This document shows positions 1 to 7,154 of a DNA stretch of 27,943 bases, one piece after another (positions within the stretch are counted from its first letter, which is position 1; each line of letters starts with the position of its first letter). The notes beneath the pieces were generated by a model. The model was not told the DNA's origin. It made no database searches and worked only from the letters and a program-made list of their open reading frames with translations. The position numbers were made by a program, and so were the translations under genes. Origin of the DNA: Yinghuangia elevatio (GTDB lineage: Bacteria; Actinomycetota; Actinomycetes; Streptomycetales; Streptomycetaceae); assembly GCF_040649515.1 (NCBI RefSeq), contig NZ_JBEZFP010000124.1:1-27943 (forward strand). Direction: 5' to 3'.

Positions 1-20
1 CCCACCGGAACTCCGGTGGG
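1..20. terminator. Hairpin terminator at the window edge
   Basis: Bases 1-8 pair perfectly with 13-20 (8 bp, GC-rich) around an AACT loop. No T-run follows, as is usual for actinobacterial terminators. It probably ends a gene lying outside the window on the left. The stem may continue beyond the window edge. Confidence 0.6.
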
Positions 21-97
21 GCCCTCGGCCTTTGCGTGCCCGCATACGCGCCCCCGCACGGCCCTGAGCGGCCTCCTGGGCGCCTTTCCGGCCACCG

Positions 98-125
98 CGT
101 AACATCCGTACTCCCTCCCGCGTGC
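98..125 (+). promoter_or_regulatory. Possible ECF-type autoregulatory promoter of the sigma gene
   Basis: GTAAC (99-103) is followed after 17 nt by CGTG (121-124), close to the GGAAC/GTAAC plus CGT pattern of many ECF promoters. It would place transcription initiation upstream of ATG 164 and downstream of GTG 122, which supports the shorter protein. It is a short match and could be chance. Confidence 0.25.
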
Positions 126-163
126 ATAGGACGTCAGCAGGCGCCAAGGGGACGGGTCACGGG

Positions 164-829
164 ATGCGGCAGGGTCGGCAGGGGATGCGGGACGACGACG
201 CGGGGCACAGCGCCGCCCCCGGCACCGGGCAGGAGCCGGCGGCCGGGGACGCGCGGGACGCCGGCAACAACGCGGGGGCGACGGAGGACGCGGTGGCCGC
301 GGCGGCGTCCGCCGCCACCGCCCGTGCGGAGTTCGACGCGTTCTACGCCGCGACGGCGCGGCGCATGGTCGCGGCGGTCTACGCCCTGACCGGCAACCTG
401 GCGGACGCCGAGGACGCGGTCCAGGAGGCGTACGCCAGGGCGTGGGCCAAGTGGACCCGGCTCCAGGCCGACGGCGATCCCGGCGGCTGGGTCCGCGTGG
501 TGGCGCAGCGTCTCGCGGTCAGTTCCTGGCGCAAGGCACGGAACCGGCTACGGGCCCACGTCCGGCACGGTTCCCCGTCCGCGGTCCCGGAGTTGGGGCC
601 GGACCACGTGGCCCTGGTTGCGGCGCTGCAGAAGCTGCCGAAGGACCAGCGACGCGTGGTCGTCCTGTTCCACCTGTACGACCTGCCCGCCGAGGCGGTC
701 GCACGCGAACTGGGCTGCTCGGCGGGCGCGGTGCGGACCCGGCTCTTCCGGGCCCGGCAGGCACTCGCCGAACACCTTGGCGAGGAATCCGCCGCCGAAC
801 CCGCCCCAGCCCCCTCCAGCACCCGCTGA
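164..829 (+). CDS. SigE-family ECF RNA polymerase sigma factor
   Basis: This is an extracytoplasmic-function sigma factor that would direct RNA polymerase to a small regulon. Two blocks are visible. A region 2 block runs from the AEFDAFYAATARRM segment through the acidic NLADAEDAVQEAYARAW helix to SSWRKARNRLR. A C-terminal region 4 helix-turn-helix runs from LQKLPKDQRRVVVLFHLYDL to GAVRTRLFRARQALAEHL. These two blocks without region 3 are typical of the SigE family (TIGR02983 type). The first 50 or so residues are a low-complexity Ala/Gly/Asp extension. In-frame starts are GTG 122, ATG 164 and ATG 185. I chose 164 because AAGGGGA (146-152) lies about 11 nt upstream; GTG 122 has no ribosome binding site. 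A one-pass membrane protein follows after 77 nt and is the likely regulatory partner. The family call is firm; the start is uncertain. Confidence 0.85.
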   Translation: MRQGRQGMRDDDAGHSAAPGTGQEPAAGDARDAGNNAGATEDAVAAAASAATARAEFDAFYAATARRMVAAVYALTGNLADAEDAVQEAYARAWAKWTRLQADGDPGGWVRVVAQRLAVSSWRKARNRLRAHVRHGSPSAVPELGPDHVALVAALQKLPKDQRRVVVLFHLYDLPAEAVARELGCSAGAVRTRLFRARQALAEHLGEESAAEPAPAPSSTR

Positions 830-906
830 CGTCCCGTCACAACGCACACACGCACGCACCTGCGCACGCGCAGACGTACACACGCAGGCACGCAGACAGG
901 GAGACC

Positions 907-1908
907 ATGACCATGACCGACGACCTCGACCGCCGCCTCCGCGGCCTGGTGGACGACATCGAGCCGGCGGTTGTCATCTCGCCGGCGAGCGAGACCCGCG
1001 CCCGGGGCACCCGGCGCAAGCTGCGCCACCGCACGGCGGCGGGCGTCGCCGCCGCGGCGGCCGCCGGGATGATCGCGACCGGGTTCGTCGCGCTCGGCGG
1101 TTCCGACGGCCAGGCCACCGGGCAGGCGGCCGGGCCGACCGCCTCATGTCCGCCCGGCGGGGCTCCGATGGAGGTCAAGCCCAATCCGTCCGGCTCGGCG
1201 GCCTCCTCTGATTCGACCGCCCCGCCGGGCGGGCAGATGCCGCTGTCGGCCATGGGGGCCTTGCAGCAGTACTCCGCCGAACAGGGTCTTTCGTACGGGC
1301 CCTGGTGCGCCGAGCCACCGGCCGGGACGCAGGGACCCCTGTCCCCCAAGGCGCTGCGCGCCGCCGACCTGCCCGCCGTGGCCGGAGGCTGGACCCAGCC
1401 GGAGTACGCCCAGGGCACCTGGTCGGGAACCGCCGCGGAGAACCGGGTGTCCCCCAGCGTGTTCTGCCTTCCCTCGACGTGGACCACCGTCAACGCGAGC
1501 CACCCGGACGTGTACATCACGGGTGTCGAGGTGCCGCCCACGACGGAAATGCTGCGTACTTCCCACTCCTTCGGGGTGCCGTCGGGCCCGGGGCAGGCGA
1601 TCGGCAACGTCACCGAGACCATCGCGACCTTCGCCACCGAGGCCGAGGCCCAGGCGGCCGAGGCGAAGCTCGCCGCCGCCGCGGCAACCTGCCAGGCGCG
1701 GTACCCCGGCGCGTCGCTGACGCAGTTGGGCACCGCGGACGCCCCGATCTGGAAGTGGGACCACGCCCCCGACTCGTACCGCGGCTTCGAGGGCTACGCC
1801 CGCTCCGGCAAGACGCTGGTCGTGCTCGGCTACCTGCAAGGCGGGCCGTTCGCCACCGAGTTCGCACCGCAGATCCTGCAGACCGCGATCGACCGCGCGA
1901 CCGGCTGA
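907..1908 (+). CDS. Single-pass membrane protein downstream of the sigma factor (possible anti-sigma or sensor)
   Basis: A 333-aa protein with an Arg-rich cytoplasmic head (residues 1-42), one Ala-rich transmembrane helix (about 43-65) and a roughly 265-residue extracytoplasmic part. The start of the outer part is Gly/Pro/Ser-rich. The folded C-terminal part contains WTTVNASHPDVYITGVEV and a predicted helix rich in Ala and Glu, and somewhat resembles PknH-type extracellular sensor domains. Four cysteines lie outside the membrane and could form disulfides. The HxxxCxxC zinc motif of ZAS anti-sigma factors is absent. AGGGAG at 898-903 precedes two in-frame ATGs, 907 and 913; 913 has the better spacing (9 nt) and could be the real start. 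Inside-out topology and position directly after an ECF sigma gene suggest a signal-sensing or anti-sigma role. That role is inference; I recognise no characterised family. Confidence 0.75.
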   Translation: MTMTDDLDRRLRGLVDDIEPAVVISPASETRARGTRRKLRHRTAAGVAAAAAAGMIATGFVALGGSDGQATGQAAGPTASCPPGGAPMEVKPNPSGSAASSDSTAPPGGQMPLSAMGALQQYSAEQGLSYGPWCAEPPAGTQGPLSPKALRAADLPAVAGGWTQPEYAQGTWSGTAAENRVSPSVFCLPSTWTTVNASHPDVYITGVEVPPTTEMLRTSHSFGVPSGPGQAIGNVTETIATFATEAEAQAAEAKLAAAAATCQARYPGASLTQLGTADAPIWKWDHAPDSYRGFEGYARSGKTLVVLGYLQGGPFATEFAPQILQTAIDRATG

Positions 1909-1977
1909 CCCACCCGAACCGACCCACGGCGACCGGCCCACGCCAGCCGGCCCGGACCGGCCGACCCCGACCGCACG

Positions 1978-2034
1978 CCGGCACGCCGTCGACCCCTGCG
2001 CCCACCACGGGTGCAGGGGTCGACCGCGTGCCGG
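1978..2034. terminator. Long bidirectional terminator between convergent genes
   Basis: Bases 1988-2003 pair with 2009-2024 (one G-T pair, loop ACCAC). After a single C/C mismatch (1987/2025) the stem continues with 1978-1986 against 2026-2034. The stem totals about 25 bp. It lies between the membrane protein (plus, ends 1908) and the L,D-transpeptidase (minus, ends 2053), so it can stop transcription from both sides. Confidence 0.85.
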
Positions 2035-2052
2035 ATGCGGCCCGGCGGCCCG

Positions 2053-3294
2053 TCAGGCGGCCGTCGCCGGCTCCGTCGTCGTCGAGCCCGCCACGCTCTG
2101 GCCGAGCCACTGGTCGAACGACATGTTCCATTCGCCGTACCCGTTGCCGGACAGCTCCATCGACTTGCTGCTGCCGGTGTTCACGACGTTGACCACGTCT
2201 CCGACCCTGACCTCGCCGAAGAACCAGCGTGCGTTCTCGGTGCTCATCCCGACGCAGCCGTGGCTGACGTTGGCGCTGCCTTGCGAGCCGACCGACCAGG
2301 GCGCGGCGTGCAGGTACTCGCCGCTCCATGTCACCCGGGCGGCCCAGTAGACGTCGAGCCGATAGCCCTCCGAACTGCCCTCGGCGATACCGACGGTGGT
2401 GCCGTCCATCAGGACGTGCTCCTCCTTGCCGAGGATCACCTTGGTCCCGGCGCGCGTGGTGAAGCCGGGCTTGCCGGTGGTCACCGGGACGGTACGCAGG
2501 ACCTCGCCGTTGCGCGTCACCGTCATCTGGTGGGCGGCCGAGTCGACGGTCGCGACGAACGCGTCGCCGATGGTGAAGTCCGTGATGGTGCCCGGTCCGC
2601 CGTACACGCCGCCGCCCATGGGCACGCCGTACAGGTCGCTGGACACCGTCACCTTGGTCCCGGCCGGCCAGTAGGTTTTAGGGCGGAACCGAACGGTCTG
2701 CTCGTCGACCCAGCCCCAGGCGCCCTCGACAGGCGTGCTGGCGGTGACGACGAGCCGCTTCTCGACCGCCTCCCGCGCCGCGGGGTCCTCGATCTTCTGG
2801 TCGAACTCGATGCTGATCGGCATACCGACACCGACCGTGCTGCCCTTCTCCGGCAGGACCTCCTTGGCGGAGACGATCGCCGTCGGGGTCGCGGTGGTGA
2901 AGGTGGAACTGCGGGTCGAGGTCAGGCCGTGGCCGTCCACGGCGGTGGCCTGCACGGTGTACTTGGTGCCGTACTGAAGGGGCTTCTCGCTGTGCCACGA
3001 GGCGCCGCCTGGGCTGATGCTGCCGGGAACGGCCGTACCGTCGGCGGCCGTCAGGCTGACGCCGGACAACACGCCGCCGCCGGAGCCGACGGTGACCACG
3101 CTCTCCGGGGCCACCGCCGCGCTGCCGTCCTGCGGCGTCATGGTGAATCGGGCGGTGCTGACCGTGGGTTTGGGCGCCGGCTTGGCGTCCGTCCCGAATA
3201 TCGCGCAGCCCCCGAGGGCCAGCATCGCCGCCGTCGTCAGGGCTATCGGCCGCAGCAGGCGCTGGGGACCGAAGGGAACCGTGATGGCGCGCAC
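2053..3294 (-). CDS. L,D-transpeptidase lipoprotein (YkuD domain, Ig-like domains), copy 1
   Basis: A 413-aa exported lipoprotein predicted to form 3-3 peptidoglycan cross-links or to anchor proteins outside the membrane. The signal peptide ends in lipobox LGGC with Cys30 as the lipidation site. Residues about 45-135 and 140-245 look like the two Ig-like domains of actinobacterial Ldt enzymes. The YkuD catalytic domain spans about 245-372, with His329 in YLHAAPW and the SHGCVGMS motif (His345, catalytic Cys347). The C-terminal tail contains the YGEWNMSFDQWL segment common in actinobacterial Ldts. The start is GTG 3294 with a perfect AGGAGG 6 nt upstream (3301-3306). The next gene upstream is a paralog with the same domain order, separated by a strong hairpin, so the two are probably separate transcripts. 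Sequence features give no reason to think it inactive. Which of the several Ldt classes it belongs to is not resolved here. Confidence 0.93.
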   Translation of the reverse strand: MRAITVPFGPQRLLRPIALTTAAMLALGGCAIFGTDAKPAPKPTVSTARFTMTPQDGSAAVAPESVVTVGSGGGVLSGVSLTAADGTAVPGSISPGGASWHSEKPLQYGTKYTVQATAVDGHGLTSTRSSTFTTATPTAIVSAKEVLPEKGSTVGVGMPISIEFDQKIEDPAAREAVEKRLVVTASTPVEGAWGWVDEQTVRFRPKTYWPAGTKVTVSSDLYGVPMGGGVYGGPGTITDFTIGDAFVATVDSAAHQMTVTRNGEVLRTVPVTTGKPGFTTRAGTKVILGKEEHVLMDGTTVGIAEGSSEGYRLDVYWAARVTWSGEYLHAAPWSVGSQGSANVSHGCVGMSTENARWFFGEVRVGDVVNVVNTGSSKSMELSGNGYGEWNMSFDQWLGQSVAGSTTTEPATAA

Positions 3295-3324
3295 CCGGAA
3301 CCTCCTGCGTCAGGGGGCACTGTC

Positions 3325-3350
3325 TGATCAAGTGTCACCTGAATTGATCA
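3325..3350. promoter_or_regulatory. Twin TGATCA sites upstream of L,D-transpeptidase copy 1
   Basis: TGATCAA (3325-3331) and TTGATCA (3344-3350) form a perfect 7-bp inverted repeat. Each half contains the palindrome TGATCA, and the two palindromes are 20 bp apart, about two helical turns. The element is 31-56 bp upstream of the GTG start and lies in an AT-rich patch of an otherwise very GC-rich region. It is a candidate operator; the binding protein is unknown. Confidence 0.4.
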
Positions 3351-3425
3351 AGAAGGATCGTTGATGCACCCATTCGGGCTCGAAGATCACACGTATGCGC
3401 GGGCGCGCCCCGTGTCCGGGAACGC

Positions 3426-3459
3426 CGCGGGGGCCGCCTCCCAGGAGACGGCCCCCGCG
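3426..3459. terminator. Terminator of L,D-transpeptidase copy 2
   Basis: An 11-bp perfect GC stem (3426-3436 with 3449-3459) encloses a 12-nt loop that can itself fold. It begins 19 nt beyond the stop codon of the upstream minus-strand gene, so it separates the two tandem transpeptidase transcripts. Confidence 0.8.
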
Positions 3460-3478
3460 TGCGCACGGAGTGCGGGTG

Positions 3479-4768
3479 TTACGAGGCGGAACCCAGCGGG
3501 GTGATGGTGGCACCGGGGTTGGCCAGCGCGCTCGCCTTCAGCCAGGTGTCCCAGTCCGCGTTCCAGTCGCCCCAGCCGTTGCCGTACTTGACCTTCTTCT
3601 CGGTCCCGTTGACGACCTCGATGACGTCACCGGTGTTCACGGTGTCGAAGAACTTGCCGGCGTTGGCCGTGCTCATGCCGATGCAGCCGTGCGAGTCGTT
3701 CAGCTTGCCGAACTTGCCCTCGTTCCACGGCGCGGCGTGTGCGTAGGTGCCGGACGACGTCATGTGCACCGCGTACCGCACGTTCTTCATGTTGTACTCG
3801 CCGGGCAGGCCGACCGTCTCGGAGTTCATGTCGATGCCGTCGACCTTGTCCATGACGACCATCGTGCCGGTCCAGGTCGGGTACGACGGACCACCGGCGG
3901 AGATCGGCAGCGTGTTGATGACCTCGCCGTTCTTCTTGACGGTCATCTGCTTGGACTTGAGGTCGGCGGTCGCCACGATCGAGTCGCCGATGGTGAAGGT
4001 GCCGCCGCGGTTCTGGGTGCCGTACGTGCCGTCCGCCGACTTGGCGCCCGCGAGGTTGGCCTTCCAGGTCACCTTGGTGCCCGGCTGCCAGTACGCCTTG
4101 GGGCGGTAGTCGACGCGCTCCTTGCCGTCGTGGTCCATGACCCAGGCCCACGAACCCTCGACCGCGGGCTCGGCGACGACGCTCAGGTTCCGCTCGACCG
4201 CGGCCTTGTCCTTGATCGGCCGGTCGAACTTGAGCGAGATGACCGTACCGACGCCCAGCGTCGCGCCGGAGTCGCCGTCGGGCATGTAGGAGTACTCGAA
4301 GTTCTTGCCCGCAGCCACGGTGGTGAAGCTGCTGTTCGCGGTGACCTCGACGCCGTCGGCGTTCGCCGCCTTCGCGGCGACCGTGTACTTGGTGTTGTTG
4401 GCCAGCGGCGTCGCGGGGGTCCACTTGGCCCCGTCCGCCGACGTCTTGCCCTCGACGGCCTTCCCCTTGGCGTCGGTGACCGTCACCGAGGTGACCTTGC
4501 CGTTCGTCGCGTCGACCGCCAGCGCGCCGTCGGTCTCCACCGACTTCGCACCGTCCGCGGGCGCGATGGCCAGTGCCGCGGGCGGGGCCGCCGGCTTGTT
4601 CTTGCCCCCGCCGCCGACCTGGTCGGCGGATATCGCGCCGCCGGACTCCTTGGGGTCGGCCTTCCCACCGCCCGACGAACACGCGGTCAGCAATGCCAGC
4701 GGTACGACGAGCAGTCCCGCGGCCAGCCTGGTGGCCCCCGTACGCGTCGCTCCTGTGATGCGGGGCAC
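3479..4768 (-). CDS. L,D-transpeptidase lipoprotein (YkuD domain, Ig-like domains), copy 2
   Basis: A 429-aa paralog of its downstream neighbour with the same plan. A signal peptide ends in lipobox LTAC (Cys30). A Gly/Lys/Pro linker (about 31-65) is followed by two Ig-like domains (about 66-155 and 156-262) and a YkuD domain (about 263-388). The catalytic motif is SHGCIGMS (His360, Cys362), with the partner His344 in YAHAAPW, and a WGDWNADWDTWL tail follows. It should act in the cell wall as a 3-3 cross-linking transpeptidase. The start is GTG 4768 with a GGGAGG ribosome binding site 6 nt upstream (4775-4780). A GTnAC-N6-GTnAC box lies about 100 bp upstream. It is followed by its own terminator at 3426-3459. 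The sequence is clearly diverged from copy 1 outside the catalytic motifs, so this is an old duplication. Confidence 0.94.
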   Translation of the reverse strand: MPRITGATRTGATRLAAGLLVVPLALLTACSSGGGKADPKESGGAISADQVGGGGKNKPAAPPAALAIAPADGAKSVETDGALAVDATNGKVTSVTVTDAKGKAVEGKTSADGAKWTPATPLANNTKYTVAAKAANADGVEVTANSSFTTVAAGKNFEYSYMPDGDSGATLGVGTVISLKFDRPIKDKAAVERNLSVVAEPAVEGSWAWVMDHDGKERVDYRPKAYWQPGTKVTWKANLAGAKSADGTYGTQNRGGTFTIGDSIVATADLKSKQMTVKKNGEVINTLPISAGGPSYPTWTGTMVVMDKVDGIDMNSETVGLPGEYNMKNVRYAVHMTSSGTYAHAAPWNEGKFGKLNDSHGCIGMSTANAGKFFDTVNTGDVIEVVNGTEKKVKYGNGWGDWNADWDTWLKASALANPGATITPLGSAS

Positions 4769-4864
4769 GCGATCCCTCCCTTATCGCTTGCGCAGACCTG
4801 CTGCGAACCGTATGCGCTGTTTTTGACGCCCCCTCAGCGCACGGGGTTCCGGATTCCGGAGACA

Positions 4865-4880
4865 GTCACACAACAGTGAC
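4865..4880. promoter_or_regulatory. MtrA-like GTnAC-N6-GTnAC box upstream of L,D-transpeptidase copy 2
   Basis: GTCAC (4865-4869), six bases, GTGAC (4876-4880). The actinobacterial response regulator MtrA binds paired GTnAC motifs with similar spacing upstream of cell-wall and division genes. The site is 97-112 bp upstream of the GTG start at 4768, compatible with activation or repression. The match is two short half-sites only. Confidence 0.4.
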
Positions 4881-4975
4881 AACTGCGGGAACCGGGGCCG
4901 CACCACACACGCATGCGCGTGCGATCGCTCGGCCAATTTGTTGCGGTACGACCGGCAATGATCCGAATGGACGAA

Positions 4976-5050
4976 GCCGGTCACCCATCTGGGTGACCGG
5001 CCTCGCGTGTGTCCTGGTGATCCGAGGCCCGGGGCCTCTCAGCGGATCAC
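4976..5050. terminator. Terminator of the ctaCDF operon (two stacked hairpins)
   Basis: The main hairpin pairs 4976-4986 with 4991-5001, 11 bp perfect, with loop ATCT. A second hairpin next to it has outer arms GTGATCCG (5017-5024) and CGGATCAC (5043-5050), which overlap the ctaF stop codon, and an inner arm pair 5025-5029/5033-5037. It lies immediately after the last gene of the minus-strand operon. Confidence 0.8.
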
Positions 5051-5445
5051 TGGTTCTGGTTCTCTCCGCGGTAGTACTCGAAGACCCACCCGAACAGAGC
5101 GATTCCGACGATCGGGGCCCCGAAGTAGCAGAGCCACCAGCCGAAGATGACGCCGAGGAACATCAACGCGCTGCCGCAGGCGAGCATGAGCGGAGCCCAG
5201 CTGTGCGGGCTGAAGAAGCCCAGCTCGCCCGCGTCGTCGGCGACATCGCCCTCTTCGTTGTCCTGCGGCAGCAGCTCGCTGCGCCGCGCGGTGAACCAGA
5301 GGTAGTAGCCGATCATGATCGACAGACCGAAGGCCAGGGCCAGCGCCGTGGTTCCGGTCGGGTCTTCCGAGAGCACCCAATAGATGATGGTGACCGGAAG
5401 GATGAACAGCGCGACCAGCGTCATGAGCGCACCGGTGAACTTCAC
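5047..5445 (-). CDS. ctaF: Cytochrome c oxidase subunit IV, actinobacterial type
   Basis: A 132-aa membrane subunit of the aa3 cytochrome c oxidase found in Actinobacteria. Four hydrophobic helices are visible, at about 5-25, 33-53, 83-104 and 105-124, with an acidic loop (QDNEEGDVADDAGE) between helices 2 and 3. The segment FFSPHSWAPLMLACG and the GWVFEYYRGE end are typical of the family. The GTG start (5445-5443) overlaps the ctaD TGA in a GTGA junction, and the ribosome binding site AAGGAG lies inside the end of ctaD. This suggests translational coupling and balanced subunit synthesis. It is the last gene of the ctaC-ctaD-ctaF operon. The protein has no known catalytic residue and is thought to stabilise the complex. 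Confidence 0.95.
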   Translation of the reverse strand: MKFTGALMTLVALFILPVTIIYWVLSEDPTGTTALALAFGLSIMIGYYLWFTARRSELLPQDNEEGDVADDAGELGFFSPHSWAPLMLACGSALMFLGVIFGWWLCYFGAPIVGIALFGWVFEYYRGENQNQ

Positions 5446-7154
5446 CGCTCACTCTCCTTGCCCGCCGAGACGGCCTGCCTGTCGTCGCCCAGGTAGTCCA
5501 GGGCGGCGATCTCCGGGTGGTGGAGGTCGAAGGCCGGCGATTCCGAACGGATGCGCGGCATCGAGGTGAAGTTGTGCCGCGGCGGCGGGCAGGACGTCGC
5601 CCATTCGAGCGAACGGCCGTAGCCCCACGGGTCGTCCACGGTGATCTTCTTGCCGTACTTGTGCGTCTTCCACACGTTGTAGAGGAACGGCAGGATCGAC
5701 AGGCCCAGCAGGAACGAGCCGATCGTCGACACCATGTTCAGCGACGTGTAGCCGTCCGAGTCGAGGTAGTCCGCGTACCGCCGCGGCATGCCCTCCGCAC
5801 CCAGCCAGTGCTGCACCAGGAACGTGGTGTGGAAGCCGATGAACAGCGTCCAGAAGGTGATCTTGCCGAGGCGCTCGTCCAGCATCTTGCCGGTGAACTT
5901 CGGCCACCAGAAGTGGAAGCCGGCGAACATCGCGAACACGACGGTGCCGAACACCACGTAGTGGAAGTGCGCGACGACGAAGTACGTGTCGGACACCGCG
6001 AAGTCGAGCGGCGGCGACGCGAGGATGACACCCGTCAGACCGCCGAACACGAACGTCACGAGGAAGCCGATCGTCCACAGCATCGGTGTCTCGAAGGACA
6101 GCGAGCCGCGCCACATCGTGCCGATCCAGTTGAAGAACTTCACACCGGTGGGCACCGCGATGAGGAACGTCATGAACGAGAAGAACGGCAGCAGGACCGA
6201 CCCGGTCACGAACATGTGGTGCGCCCACACGGTGACCGAGAGACCGGCGATCGCGATGGTCGCGCCGATCAGGCCCTTGTAACCGAACATCGGCTTGCGG
6301 GCGAAGACCGGGATGACCTCGGAGACGATGCCGAAGAACGGCAACGCGATGATGTACACCTCTGGGTGTCCGAAGAACCAGAAGAGGTGCTGCCACAGGA
6401 TCGGTCCGCCATTGGCCGGATCGAAGATATGGGTGCCGAACTTGCGGTCGGCCTCCAGCGCGAACAGCGCGGCGGCCAGGACCGGGAACGCCATCAGGAC
6501 CAGGATCGAGGTCAGCAGGACGTTCCAGCAGAAGATCGACATGCGGAACATCGTCAGACCGGGCGCGCGCATCGCGATGATGGTCGTGATGAAGTTGACC
6601 GCACCGAGGATCGTGCCGAAGCCGGACATCGCCAGGCCCATGATCCACATGTCGGCGCCGATTCCGGGAGACCGGATCGAGTCCGACAGCGGCGCGTACG
6701 CGAACCAGCCGAAGTCCGCCGCACCCTGCGGGGTGAGGAAGCCGGCCACCGCGATGATCGAGCCGAACAGGTAGAGCCAGTAGGCGAACATGTTCAGCCG
6801 CGGGAACGCCACGTCGGGCGCGCCGATCTGCAGCGGCATGATCCAGTTCGTGAAGCCCGCGAACAGCGGCGTCGCGAACATCAGCAGCATGATCGTGCCG
6901 TGCATCGTGAACGCCTGGTTGAACTGCTCGTTCGACATCACCTGCGTGCCCGGACGGGCGAGCTCGGCGCGCATGAACAGCGCCAGCACACCGCCGATGC
7001 AGAAGAACACGAACGACGTGATGAGGTACAGGCTGCCGATGGTCTTGTGGTCAGTGGTCGTCATCCACTTGACCACGGCGTTGCCGGGGGCCTTCTTGCG
7101 ACGCACCCCCGTCGCGCCCACCGCCACGCTCTGTGGCTCGTTGAGGATGGTCAC
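5442..7154 (-). CDS. ctaD: Cytochrome c oxidase subunit I (aa3 type)
   Basis: The 570-aa catalytic subunit of the terminal oxidase, which reduces O2 to water with electrons from cytochrome c and pumps protons. All metal ligands are present. His85 (TMHG) and His398 bind heme a. His396 in the AHFHY motif binds heme a3. His263, His312 and His313 bind CuB. Tyr267 in GHPEVY is the residue cross-linked to His263. About twelve transmembrane helices span residues 40-495, followed by a hydrophilic tail of about 70 residues. The GTG start (7154-7152) overlaps the ctaC stop in a GTGA junction, and the gene overlaps the ctaF start in the same way, so the three genes are one translationally coupled operon. 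The length is normal for actinobacterial CtaD. Confidence 0.98.
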   Translation of the reverse strand: MTILNEPQSVAVGATGVRRKKAPGNAVVKWMTTTDHKTIGSLYLITSFVFFCIGGVLALFMRAELARPGTQVMSNEQFNQAFTMHGTIMLLMFATPLFAGFTNWIMPLQIGAPDVAFPRLNMFAYWLYLFGSIIAVAGFLTPQGAADFGWFAYAPLSDSIRSPGIGADMWIMGLAMSGFGTILGAVNFITTIIAMRAPGLTMFRMSIFCWNVLLTSILVLMAFPVLAAALFALEADRKFGTHIFDPANGGPILWQHLFWFFGHPEVYIIALPFFGIVSEVIPVFARKPMFGYKGLIGATIAIAGLSVTVWAHHMFVTGSVLLPFFSFMTFLIAVPTGVKFFNWIGTMWRGSLSFETPMLWTIGFLVTFVFGGLTGVILASPPLDFAVSDTYFVVAHFHYVVFGTVVFAMFAGFHFWWPKFTGKMLDERLGKITFWTLFIGFHTTFLVQHWLGAEGMPRRYADYLDSDGYTSLNMVSTIGSFLLGLSILPFLYNVWKTHKYGKKITVDDPWGYGRSLEWATSCPPPRHNFTSMPRIRSESPAFDLHHPEIAALDYLGDDRQAVSAGKESER

